DNA of 64,000 nt, from NCBI GenBank assembly GCA_030068075.1, contig CM057839.1, positions 21,555,167-21,619,166 on the forward strand, in the 5' to 3' direction. Source of the DNA: Paguma larvata. Taxonomy: Eukaryota; Chordata; Mammalia; Carnivora; Viverridae. A model generated the notes under the pieces. The model searched no databases. It saw nothing but the letters and a program-made list of their open reading frames with translations, and had not been told where the DNA came from. This document shows, in pieces, positions 33,341 to 44,239 of the stretch; position 1 is the stretch's first letter; the number at the start of each line of letters is the position of its first letter. The position numbers and the translations under genes are program-made.

Positions 33341-35559
33341 AGTGAACTACAAGCTGTGAGAAAAATATCATACATAAAGAGCACAAATACTAAAAGCTCC
33401 ATAAAAGGAAAAAAAAATCCCTAAACAAAAATGTAGTCATTAAATTAAACAAAAAAGCTAATAAAAAGACAAAAGCAAACCAATGATGACTCCTCAACTA
33501 AGAGAAAATGCATAAATTGGACATAAGATAAGGAACCCAACGAAAGGAATACAAGTCTTGAAACTGGGGTCCGACAGCCCCTGCAATCATAGTTAATGTT
33601 TTACTCTATTCGTATGCATTAAATTTATGTTCTATGAATGTAATTGAGAACAATTCTAAAATTTTTTCTCTTGTAATTTAATTATCCTAATTGTGCAACC
33701 ACTGCACAATTTGGACAGATGACAAACTTACACATTGCTGTTGTGCACATTGTGATTGCAGGGAGAGACAGAAAACTGAACTGCCCACCTCGAGGTCTCC
33801 ACTGGTGTCTTCTCAGAGATACTTGCATCACTTTGAGAAGACTCGATAAGCATTTGCTCTGAACGGACTTGCTCACCATAGATATAGAAACAGGGAAAGG
33901 AGCATGATTTGCAAAATAGTGGGTGCCTGGAATGAGGTCAGACAAATCCTAGTATTCCACAGTACATTTTTTGGGAAGATGAACTTTGAAAAGGAAAGTA
34001 GGGACAAGAACTTTGGTTACTGTCTGAGTCCCATAAAAAGACGTAGAGTTGTATGGAAGCTTAAATTATGGAATCTGTCCATATGAGACTGTCCATAATA
34101 TGGATATTTTATTTTGGGCAATTGACATAAACATGGAATAATGTGCTGATGTTGACAAAAAGAAATAGTAACGCAAAGATTTTATGCAAAATGAAGAAAG
34201 GAATGGTACAGAGTCTGGATGAGAAAAAAGAGACAGTGTTCTTTAATTGATGCCGGAGGAAAAGTGGAAAATTGAACTGAGAAAATGGGGATTTTATGTA
34301 GAGAATCTTGCAGACAATCTGAAATAAGGACTGGAGACTTAAATAGAAATCTAGGAAGTAGAGATAAATATTAAAGAATGACCATAGAATATACAATAAG
34401 AAAAGTAGACAACCAAAGAGATCTCGAGCTTGCAAAAATGAGGGCAAAAACTGTGAAAAAGAGAGGAAAATTAAGAGAGTTGAATCTATGATGAACTAAA
34501 AGAGAACAGATGCCCAAGATGTGAGGGCTGTTATCCAAGGCGGAACTGCTGTAAGGAAGAGAGATTAAAGACTAGGAAATTAGTTCAGGGAAAGGGGATT
34601 TGGGCAAAAGGAAATTATTGATTTTTAATGATTAAGTGACCATTATTGACCTTTGTAGAGTACTTTTTGCAGTGATAACGGCATTTCAGTTTTTAAAGTT
34701 AAAGTTCTATGCCAGTTGTTATCCCAAAATACACTCCCCCCGTCTTGCTGGGCACATGGTTGCACGTAGCTGCTGGTGAGACTAGAGATTTTAGTTCTTT
34801 TATTTATGTTCTTATATTTGGCGACTTCTTACCGCTATTGCCTAAACTTTAGTCAAAATAAAATAGATGTTAAAATTCCAAGTAGGTCGCTGTATCACAG
34901 AACATGGCATTAGATTGGTGATTATGCAACCTGGACCCATAAAGACCGAAAAGGTAGTGACCTTTATTATGCCATCATAACTGGTTAATGCATCGTCTTC
35001 GATGACTTGTAAAGCAGAATACATGGCTACCGAATCTCTTTGATCCCCAAACTCTGGGGGAATGGTTGTAAAAAGCCATAATGTGAATGTATATTGCCTG
35101 ATTCTTGCTGCTTTATGCAAAATGTTACAATAAAAAATCACCTCTAGCAAGATTTTCCTTACTATCAAAATAAGAAGAAAGGGAAAGTCTAGAAATGTGA
35201 GGATTTTCAGAGTTGAAAAATCTAAATCATTTTGTATTTCTCAAAGCCAAGAAAATGAAAGTGTTATTCAGAGCACTTATCAAGGCCTCTCTTACGATTT
35301 TCAGCCAAGAAGGTTACCTAAACTTGGGGTGATTATAGGAGAATGAGTGTTGTCTTTTACTCCAGCTTATTGTATCGAGAGCTCTTCAAGTTACCTTCAT
35401 TTCTCAAAGTTCGGGAGAAATGGTCACACAAAATAAATCTTACATCAGGCTTTGTTCCTCAAATACTGTACTGAGGGGAAGTAAATAGATCAGAAGCCCA
35501 ATAACTTTTGAGAGAATAATTTAAAGAAATTATAAGTCTGGCCTATAAAAATCTGATTG
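33341..35559. other. Unassigned sequence
   Basis: No gene or repeat family recognised over 2.2 kb. Reverse frames at 33682-33945 (87 codons), 34109-34447 (112 codons) and 34842-35168 (108 codons) are the longest here. None carries a known domain, and the second is a Phe/Leu-rich translation of a purine-rich strand. The segment 34840-35170 has more CpG than expected for old DNA. Confidence 0.38.
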
Positions 35560-36055
35560 TTTCTCTCTAAAACAGTTGTCAGATTCCTAGAATTGCAAGC
35601 GATAAAAATAGTTTATAAAACTGCATCTCCAAGGAAAATATCAGCTTTCTTCAGATCTTGCCACAGAAGATTATGGACACAAAGAAGAAACTCCTTCATT
35701 CCTCAGCCTCACCCCCATCATCAAGGTGAAGATTCTACAGGCCAAGCGGCAGTGATGCCCCGCTGGAGCCCATCTTCCACTTCTGCGCTGTGTTCCGGAT
35801 ACCTGGGCCTCCAGGATGCCCTGTCTAAACAGCTCCACATTGACTTCCAGATTTTTCACAGGCTTTTTATTCATATCACCTTCCTGAGAATTGCCCTCTC
35901 CACTGTTGGCCTTAGCTTAAGCCCAAGAACTGGCTAATGCGAAGCTCTTCAGTGGAGCTTTGAGGATACTTTGGACTTGAAGGCTGAGGTGTCACACAAC
36001 TGACCGTTAAGGAAGGGTATTAAAAGAAGGAAGGGCAAAAAAAAAAAAAAAAAAA
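35560..36055 (+). pseudogene. Possible processed retrocopy of an unidentified transcript
   Basis: A locally GC-richer block (35640-35990) ends with an ATTAAA polyadenylation-type hexamer at 36018-36023, followed 13 bp later by a pure A19 run (36037-36055). This is how a reverse-transcribed mRNA ends. A 126-codon frame (35557-35937) is open, but other frames are broken and I recognise no protein in any frame. No target duplication was found. It could be a non-coding RNA retrocopy, or unique sequence beside a chance poly(A). Confidence 0.33.
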
Positions 36056-36854
36056 GTTAGGAGATGGAGAAATTTGTCTCTGTATTGCCACACTCAGAGA
36101 TGGAAAAATGAGTCCTAGAATTCTGAATTTCTCAAAGTGGGTGGATGAAAGTTATTTTATTTATTTAATAGTCCATTCACTTGATTTATATATTTTTTTA
36201 ATATTTAGGTACGTGTTAGGTAAGCCTCCATTTGTCATCATGGTTATATTCCCAGAAATACTGTGGAAAATGTGTGTGTGGAAGGTGAGGATGACTGTGG
36301 AGGGCATATCATTTTTCTATTAGTTTGTAAGTTGCCAGGTAATTGATTCCATAACTGGGCATAATAGGTAGTAATGTCTTTTTGGCACAGATTATGGGCT
36401 TTGAGCTGAATGCGGCCATAGGATAGGATCTTGGGTTTTGTCTTTCAGTTAGAGAGTGAGTTCAATTTGTTGGAAGAAGTGTGTGCTTAGCTATGTGGTG
36501 GCCACAGGAAGGACTCTGTCAATCTGCTGCCTCCCCCTTCCAAATCTATTCCCTGCTTTCTGAGCTGCACAGCTGTGAACTACCCTTCTCATCTCCATAC
36601 TTACATCTATCTTTGCTTCTGTACTCAAGTTGTCACAAATAAAATATAAGCAGAAATGAGAGGTATTTAAAAGGTCTTACCCTGTTCCTCTCTTTTTTTT
36701 CCTGCTAGGGACTGAAATGTTGATGTGGCAAAGTGAACCATGCCGAGTAAGGCAACATCTGTGAGGATGGTAGAGAATTACATGGGAAGAAAACGAATGC
36801 ATAGAAGAAAATCACAGAACAAAGCCTCACTTGCATAGGCTCTTTGGACTTTTA
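36056..36854. other. Unassigned sequence
   Basis: No gene or repeat recognised. Short pyrimidine-rich stretch at 36520-36640. Confidence 0.42.
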
Positions 36855-36868
36855 AATTATTTCATGTA

Positions 36869-37073
36869 GGGGCACCTGGGTGGTTCAGTCGGTTAAGCGT
36901 CTGATTTCGGCTCGGGTCATGATCTCACATTTCGTGAGTTCAAGTCCTGCATAGGGCTCTGTGCTAACAGCTCAGAGCCTGGAGCCTCCTTCAGATTCTG
37001 TGTCTCTCCCACTCTCTGCCCCTCCAATGCTCATGCTCTGTCTTTCTCTCTGTCTCTCAATAATAAATAAAAA
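36869..37073 (+). mobile_element. SINEC_Fc-type SINE, near consensus
   Basis: 'GGCACCTGGGTGGTTCAGTCGGTTAAGCGTCTGATTTCGGCTCGGGTCATGATCTCA' retains CpGs at TCGG, GCG and TCGG, so this is a relatively young copy. The B box is 'GTTCAAGTCC'. The tail is AATAATAAATAAAAAAA. The target copies AATTATTTCATGTA (36855-36868) and AATTGTTTCATGTG (37074-37087) differ at two positions. Confidence 0.95.
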
Positions 37074-37087
37074 AATTGTTTCATGTG

Positions 37088-38539
37088 CAAGAATCAAACT
37101 TAAGGCATTTTCTTTTGTTTGCTTGTTTATTTTCTAGCAGTTTAGTCTTTATCCTAATAAAAATGCTTAGGAAAATATGGGCTGACTGTTATTCTTTTAA
37201 AGGGAGTGGCTAAACAGAATTGTAATGGTAAAAAAAAATCTCATTTATCTTGAACTAGATTGGATAAGAGACAGATTGAGTGGAAATAAGTAACTTATAA
37301 ACTGTCTTTTTGTCACATAGTTTCTCACATGCTTAAGAAGTATGATATTAATCACCGTTCTAAGAGGAAGAAGATTCACATTGTCATATGAAGTCTTATC
37401 ATGGATATCTCCTCCAAATGTCAGAAAATATTAAATACATGAAATAACGTATACAGCATAGAGTATAGATAAAATAGAAAGTATAGATTATGGAGTATAT
37501 TGGTTGTATAGTAAAGAGCATATAAAGTACACAGCATGTAGGCTAGAGTAATACTATACATCACTCCCCATGTGTTCACAAATAGATATTCATATATTAC
37601 TTTCTACACATTCACAGAGAGTATTTGTTTTCTGAAACTATTAGAAGATTGAATTTTCACAAGTCACAAATAACAGAACTTTCAAGGTGTCCTAAAATTA
37701 GATAGAAAATAGTTACTTATAAGAAACCATCCAGAAATGCATCATTAACTCTCCGAATGTGTAAATAAATCTGACATTTGCCAGAAGCTAATGAGATACA
37801 TGCTTGCTGTCTAACTTGTCAAGCATTCTTTTTTGGAAATCTTAAAAAGAGAAGCCTTCTAAATCTGAGTCATTTACGTGAGACCAAGTCAAAACACCAA
37901 AAATCAAAATCTGGTTCCTGTTCTCTAAAGCTATTTCATATGGAAAAGCAAGGTCTCCATTGTTGGCTAGATTTGCTTTAGAATCCTCACCCTGTAAATT
38001 GCGGGTTGTCTTCTTAAGCAATTTGCTCTATTTCTTGGAGCCTTGTGCATGTTAAAAACTTAGGAGTCAGAACCAGCTATACTGTGGTTTCAGCTACTGG
38101 TAATGTGGTAAATGTACTTGCCCCCTTGCTTCCATCCCTGCAATTCCCCCAGTTTATTTTGTAACCTGTCTCTTTTTAGAATGCAAAATCCAGTATCTCA
38201 ATTACCAGCTTAGATTTAGACCACTTAGGTCCTAATGCCTGATAAGATAGTTCGATCTATACCCTAGTAACCAAAGTGGATGGTTTCTGGGTTCAGCTCC
38301 ATCTCAGACCTCTTCCTTCAAGGAAATAATATACTCGAATTTTCGTGTGTGTGCAGAAAATGATGCTGTTTGCACTACTTCAATCCAGAAGGTCAAAGAG
38401 AAGAGTATTATAAATGATGGGCTATATCACTACACAGCATGGTGATGGAGGAACGTGAAATGTTATTGGCACATCTCAGTCCAAAGGAATATCAGCAAAA
38501 ACTATATCCATATAATAATAATTTGACAATAAGATCATA
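37088..38539. other. Unassigned sequence with degenerate AGTATA-type repeats
   Basis: 37440-37570 has irregular repeats of GTATAGA/GAGTATA-like words, too imperfect for a named microsatellite. Nothing else is recognised. The 67-codon frame at 37778-37981 has no known domain. Confidence 0.42.
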
Positions 38540-39100
38540 AAATTGCTGTTCACAATCACTGGTGACTAATTTTATTTCAAAGTCTTTGGCTTTGTTGATC
38601 GTCTCCATTATGTATCTGTTTTCTATTTCAGCTATTTTCAAGAATTTATTTACAGTTTCCTTCTTTCTTTAGGTTTAGTCTATCTTTTTCTTGCTATTTA
38701 AATCAGATTTCGATTTCATTAATATTTTAGCCTATTTGTTTTTCAAATGTAATCACTTAAGTGCAATAAATTTTTCTTTTTTATAGAAGCTTTTAAAAGT
38801 ATAAATATTCTTCTAATATTCTGCCACCATTTGGGTGGCATCCCATAATCTACCTCAGTATTTGTGTTATTATTCAGTATTAAGTAATTTTGGATTTTCA
38901 TTAATATGGAAATATTACAGAGTAGGATTTATTTCTACCATAGTATTTTTCATCTCCATGTTATTTTATTGTTTTCTTTCCTGCTATGCAGATTTCATGC
39001 TCATTACATGCTTTTCTTAGCATTTTGGAAACAATATTCTCTATTTTTACCTTTTAAGTGGCTATTAGTGAAATCATCATATCTATTTCACTAAAAGTTT
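38540..39100 (-). mobile_element. Old L1 ORF2 remnant, antisense
   Basis: The + strand reads as antisense ORF2: 'GTTGATCGTCTCCATTATGTATCTGTTTTCTATTTCAGC', 'TAGGTTTAGTCTATCTTTTTCTTGC', 'GGTGGCATCCCATAATCTACCTCAGTATTTGTGTTATTATTCAG', 'TTCATTAATATGGAAATATTACAG'. It matches the antisense L1 consensus run that includes 'GCATCCCATAAGTTTTGGTATGTTGTG'. Overlapping forward frames at 38835-39094 are shadows. Confidence 0.75.
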
Positions 39101-39864
39101 AAAGTGAATAAATTTATCCCCCCTCTTTTCAAACAATCAAATGTCCTCGCAATACTGTATCTAAGAATTTCCCTCTCCTGCCTCTCACTAACATATATTA
39201 TTGTCCACCCTTTTGATTTCATCTTATAGTTACCACTAATGGGACATTTCACGTCTACAGTATCAACATGTGTTTTGATTTACCCACGCACTTACAGATT
39301 ATCTTTGGTCACAGACCACACATTTTAAATACTTTTTGTAGGATAATTTTCTTTCTTTCTGAATTACACATAAAAATATATTAGAAAGAATTAATGGATG
39401 GCACAGTCACTGTGTTTTTATGGATTTTTTTTTTTGAAAATGCTCTTATTTTAGTATCATTCTGGAGTGAGAGTAAAGATAATTAACTCATCTGTGTCCA
39501 ATCTAGATTTAATTCTGTGCCTACAATACTTTAAATTTGCATAAAGTGGACTGGGTCTCATAAATGTATATACCTCCTTACATCTAATTTTAATATAATT
39601 TACAACCTGAAACTACTTTTAACCATAGTATAAAATAAAAAAGGAGTTGTGCATGTTAGTGGCTTATTTCAAAGCTCTTGTGCTGTAGGAAATTGTTTGA
39701 TGAACTGACAAAATGTGGAAGACAGTGAATGCATGGTTTGCAGTGAGCGTTGTAGAATTTATATTTAAACACTTGTCAGTGACAATGGTGAGTGTTTAGC
39801 TTTAAGAATGCAAATGAGACACATAGATTTGAGGGGCGTATAAAAGACACAATGTAACTTCTGA
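39101..39864. other. Unassigned sequence, possibly old L1 3' UTR
   Basis: 39180-39500 has weak similarity to the antisense 3' UTR of old L1s ('TTCATCTTATAGTTACCAC', 'GAAAATGCTCTTATTTTAGTATCATTCTGGAG'). The rest is unrecognised. Confidence 0.35.
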
Positions 39865-40005
39865 CACTATAGACTTGGACTTAGTATCAACCTCTATTTT
39901 GCCACTTACCTGAGTTTTTGAAGTTGCAGGCGGAATGATCCTACTACAGAAGTTGTTGTAAATGACCCACTACATTGATGTTAAAGTATTAATAAATTAA
40001 GAATA
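39865..40005 (+). mobile_element. MIR remnant (tentative)
   Basis: 'GACTTGGACTTAGTATCAACCTCTATTTTGCCACTTACCTGAG' followed by 'GTTGTTGTAAATGACCCACTACATTGATGTTAAAG' parallels MIR 'GACTTGGGTTCGAATCCCGGCTCTGCCACTTACTAGCTG' and 'GTTGTTGTGAGGATTAAATGAG..TGTAAAG'. It lacks the middle. Confidence 0.52.
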
Positions 40006-40591
40006 AAAATACATGTTTTCAAAAATGCATCTAAATAAATGTAAAGAGAGCTCCACTGGAGTATGGCGTTACGAAGTCCCAGGTGATTCACTCAGGACCT
40101 ATGAACTTTTCATCTGAGCACTTGGGGTCAATCGATATAACCTAAAAGAAGCAAAGTGTTTATTGCTTCGTTTATAGATGAGATGGCACTCATTTTTAGT
40201 TCAGTGAACTTTTGTTCAGTTTTAAAATAATTGTCCAGATAATGGTTCAACCTCAATATTTTTGCCAATAAAATCTTCACAATTTAATGCACAATTTTTA
40301 CAACTTAACCCACAATTTTAATAACGTCGAACTCCTGTTTCATTGATCATAATGATTTTCCTTAAAGATACTTAATTGCTCAATATACATTTCTATTAGT
40401 GAATTTATTTTCAAACTTTATTTCCAACCATGACTGGATACACTTGGAGGCAATTTAAATGCTTAAAATACAGTTTTAGCTTTAACTCTCTGTGAGTCAA
40501 TTCATTCATTGCTAATAATAAAATGACTGCTTTATAAAGCTAAATGACTTCAGCGAACTTATATGAAGGATTGGCACATAATAAGTCAAAA
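40006..40591. other. Unassigned AT-rich sequence
   Basis: No gene or repeat family recognised. Confidence 0.42.
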
Positions 40592-41028
40592 GAGATGTTC
40601 CTCATTATTTGTAGCAGATATATTCCAAGACCACCATTGGATGCCGGGATACTGTATATACACTGCTTTTTTCCTACATATACATACCTATGACAAAGTT
40701 AAGTTTATAAACTAAGCACAGTAAAATATTAGGAACAATAAGTAATAAATAGGACAATCGTAATAATATACTAAAATGAAAATTATGTGAATGAGGTCTG
40801 TCTCTCTATTGTACTTTATTCATCCATTTTCTTGTAACGACGTGAGATGAGGAAACGCCTATGTAATGAGATGAAGTGAGGTGAATGAGGCAGGCACTGT
40901 GACCCAGCATTAGCTTACTATTGACCGTCCGATGATTCGTCAGGAGAATTATCTGCTTGTGCAGTGCAGTTGCTTGCAGGTAGCTGAAACAGTGGAAAAG
41001 CAAAACCAAGGATAAGAAGGTACTACTG
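40592..41028 (-). mobile_element. Tigger-family (Tigger3/4/7-like) non-autonomous DNA transposon
   Basis: The right end read on the minus strand is 'CAGTAGTACCTTCTTATCC' followed by 'TTGGTTTTGCTTTTCCACTGTTTCAGCTACC', the terminal repeat of Tigger-type elements that begin CAGTAGTCCCCCCTTATCC. The left end mirrors it ('TTCCTCATTATTTGTAGCAGATATATTCCAAGACCACC'). Interior words 'AGGCACTGTGACCCAGCATTAGC' and 'CTACTATTGACCGTCCGATGATTCGTCAGGAGA' are typical of the same group. A TA at 41029-41030 fits the TA target. At 437 bp there is no room for a transposase gene. A reverse frame of 80 codons inside is a shadow. Confidence 0.75.
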
Positions 41029-41190
41029 TATGTAAGATTTGTCCACATCCCCTTGCCTTTGTACTCACTAATTAACCAAGACCTGATTTATTATTTTACT
41101 TGTAGGCTTGAATTCTTGGGATCCCAACAAACCTCTAAGATGTCTTGGGGCAGGTGGGTTTCCTCCTAGGATAAGATTTGTGAGAAGAGG

Positions 41191-41275
41191 GGTGCCTGGC
41201 TGGCTTGGCTGTGATGCTTTTATCTTGGGGTTATGAGTTCAAGCCCCACGATGGGGACAGAATTTACTGAAATAT
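41191..41275 (+). mobile_element. Older-type carnivore SINE (short form without TC-rich tract)
   Basis: Head 'GGGTGCCTGGCTGGCTTGGCTG' and B box 'GAGTTCAAGCCCCAC' lead directly into 'GATGGGGACAGAATTTACTGAAATATTA'. This corresponds to the older Can-SINE ending 'GTGTAGAGATTACTTAAA', without the TC-rich and AATAAATAAACATT modules of the felid copies. It is diverged and has no visible duplication. Confidence 0.72.
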
Positions 41276-41706
41276 TAACTACTTGGTAAAAGCTCAAAAG
41301 AGTTTTGGTTATTTAATCAAATCACAACTGTTGACCCTCTTTGAGGTAAAAGACTCACTGATCTCAGGGAACACACAGCACAGTGAAGACGAGGGACGGA
41401 TGCCCCATACATTATGTGATCCAGGGTAATAAAATATGGCAAAGGCCCAGGCAGGCCTAATCACGAGGCTCAAGGAAAATTGCGGGTGCTTCCAGGGAGG
41501 CTCTTCAGATAGAGGAAATTATAGGAAATCATTGTATTAAATGGTATAATTGCTTTTGTGGCGAGAAAGTGATAAGGGAGATTCAGCAGTTCTGTTGTAC
41601 GGCTTTTTCTATTCCTTACTTGTTTCAAGAAATGCGCATATAATCTGGTGTTTTAGCTAGGAAATTTTCTGTATGATTATTTTTTACATGATAGCTTCTC
41701 ATGCCG
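41276..41706. other. Unassigned sequence
   Basis: No gene or repeat recognised. Confidence 0.42.
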
Positions 41707-41780
41707 AAAAACAAAACAACAAAACCAAAAAAACAACACTTCACCACCAAAACCAAACCAAACAAAAACAAAAACAAAAA
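41707..41780. repeat. A/C-only low-complexity tract
   Basis: About 74 bp of AAAAC, AAC and ACC units, almost free of G and T, ending in CAAAAA repeats. It may mark the decayed tail of a retroposon, but no body is recognised beside it. Confidence 0.8.
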
Positions 41781-43411
41781 CTTACTATTCTTTGGTCAAG
41801 AAACTGAATATGTGTGAATGGGAAGAAACATTCATATCTTCCATTTTCCCTTCCTTGTCCCTAGGCTTGGACAAAATAATTAGAACAATTTTACTCTAAG
41901 GCTCCATCTTAGAGTTAGGCTCCAGTTTATTGAGAGAAGCACAATCTTGTTAGAGAATGAGAAAAAAAAAATCATACTTTGAATCTAAAGTGTGAATCAA
42001 TAATGACAGCTAAGGTATCTGGAGAGAGGAGCAGAGCAGAAAATGTGAGCCTCTGACTGGGGAAAGGACACGAAAGGAAAAGCCTGGAGCCCTCTCGGTG
42101 GCAGTTTTATGCAATATGAAATTGTGCTGGCCCTTAATGCAGAGTCTAGGGAAAAATAACCAAACCTCCTGAAACATGCTTTAAGGCTCATCTGTTCCAG
42201 GAATAGCATATAAAAAGAGGATGTAAGATAAAACTTCACGATTCTACTTTTGCAGGATACACGTGCAAGCTGGAGATTTTGTGCCTTTAGCTTCTCTGTC
42301 ATCTTCATCTCTATTCTCCTACTCTTCCTTCTCCCTTTTCTTCTTCAATGACTGAATCACAACACAAGGATCTGGAAGGAGCTTGTGCCGAACACACTGT
42401 GTTCAATATACTTAGTGACTTGGTGATTGCATTTGGATTGTCTAATCTAAAGCAAGTGATTCCCAAGAAAAGAAAAATTAGGTGAATCAACTTTCTTGGA
42501 TAAACAGTAGTTAACAATCAGATCAAACAAAGAGAACCAGATTCTCTAGCTGGCAGCTCCAAAGGTGTTAAACACAGAAAGAGGAGGATTTTAATCTGCT
42601 GTGAGAGATGCATCCAAATGTTTTATTTTTACATTTGAAAATGCTGTGCTGCTTCAGGTAATTTGTTGAAATCCAAATGGAAATTCTTTCAAGAAAAGTA
42701 AATACAACTTCTTTTACTCGGTGCCAATTTTCTGTTTAATGATAAGCAAAACGGAATGCATCTGTTTTAAAACTGCTGGCATAGGAAAAATTATCCCTTC
42801 TCCTTTTTTTTTTTTTTTGTAAAGTTGGACTCATTCATTCACAAGTAGGAGTCAATATTTAGTATATTATAATAAAATAGATTTTCAAGAATAAATTAGG
42901 TTATTGATTTGTCCAACAAAAGAAAAATTCTCCATTTAAAGCTGATGCCATTCGGAGAGTGTTCACTGCCTTTCAATAGATTATATTCTGAGATAACATG
43001 ACATTTCAGAGCATCACACCACACACAAAAAATCTGAAATCTTCCACAATACCAAGTTTTTATTAAAATTTCAAAGACAGAAGTAGTCATGACGCATAGG
43101 TGAAACAGTAATGTCTAGACTATTGACCTAGTTTCCCATTTTCATACTCACTTCATTAGGACACACTGAGTTCCAGATATAATATATGAGTTTTTTAAGT
43201 GATATATGTCATCAACGATTACATAATAAGTGATTATTTTCATAATGAGACATATCCAGCTTATATATCAATAGCTTCTGTGACATAGTCCAGGGAGCTA
43301 CGCACGAACCCCACCTGTGGATTACAGGTTTGCGTGTAATTCATTAGCAATCCTAGCCAAACCAGGCACATTCTGTGAGTAAACACCATCAATGCATTTG
43401 TTAAATATTTG
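41781..43411. other. Unassigned sequence
   Basis: No gene or repeat family recognised over 1.6 kb except a T16 run at 42804-42819. Reverse frames of 103 and 68 codons at 41997-42308 and 42311-42517 have no known domain. Confidence 0.4.
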
Positions 43412-43427
43412 TCATTAGTATATTTTT

Positions 43428-43611
43428 TAAGTGTATTTATTTTGAGAGAGAGAGAGGGTGCATGCAAGTGGGGTAGGGGCAGAAAGAGAGGGAGACCAAG
43501 GATCCAAAGTGGACCCTGCACTGACAGCAGAGATCCCTATGCGGGACTTAAACTCACAAGCGGAACTGTGAGATCTTGACCTGAGCGGGGTCTGAGTCAC
43601 CCAGGCTCCCC
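43428..43611 (-). mobile_element. SINEC_Fc-type SINE, reverse, with TSD
   Basis: The + strand runs 'AAGTGTATTTATTTTGAGAGAGAGAG' to 'GTCTGAGTCACCCAGGCTCCCC'. A piece of the head between 'GAGCGGGG' and 'TCTGAGTCACC' is lost (about 20 bp compared with other copies). The duplication TCATTAGTATATTTT (43412-43426) and TCATTAGCATATTTT (43612-43626) differs at one base. Confidence 0.95.
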
Positions 43612-43626
43612 TCATTAGCATATTTT

Positions 43627-44239
43627 CAAAGAGATTTGACTAGAATGAATTGTAGATCTATGAGTAATTGTTTTCGTCTCAATACACTCTCTGACTTCTG
43701 TCAATATATCCTCAATATATACATCTCAGTTATCTTTTTATAATTTGTCTTAAAACAGTCTCTGCAATATTTCATTCAAAAGAATAAGCCTCCTATTACC
43801 CTAAAAACCATATATATTTGAAGCATAAATGGGCATCATGAATTACTGCTACTAAGAATGTTGATAGCAGCTATAGTATTTCTGAGGTCCTATGACAATT
43901 TATTTCAATTTCAATTACTTTGTTTTTGTAATCCAAAGTTGTTTGAACATTTGTAATGTTGTACTAAGTTATGTAACCTTTCTATATTTACTTTAAAAAT
44001 TTTTGTGGCCAACAATTCTTATAGGTAGATCTTAATCAAAGGCTTCAATGAGCTTCCAGAAATATTCTTTCATCCTATAAATCATTGTCTACATAAGTTT
44101 GATTTTCATTTAATTCTAGCAGTGAACTTATAACCCTTTTGTTATAATACATAGATATTGTGGAATGATGAAAAATACTGTTTCATACATTAACCTTTAG
44201 TTAAAATTACAATATGATTCTTATTTCTTCCCAGCATAA
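43627..44239. other. Unassigned AT-rich sequence
   Basis: No gene or repeat family recognised. Confidence 0.42.

Noticed and set aside
34109..34447. 112-codon Phe/Leu-rich reverse frame as a membrane protein
   Set aside because: It reflects a purine-rich + strand. It has no conserved motif, and hydrophobic codons on the complementary strand are expected from composition alone.
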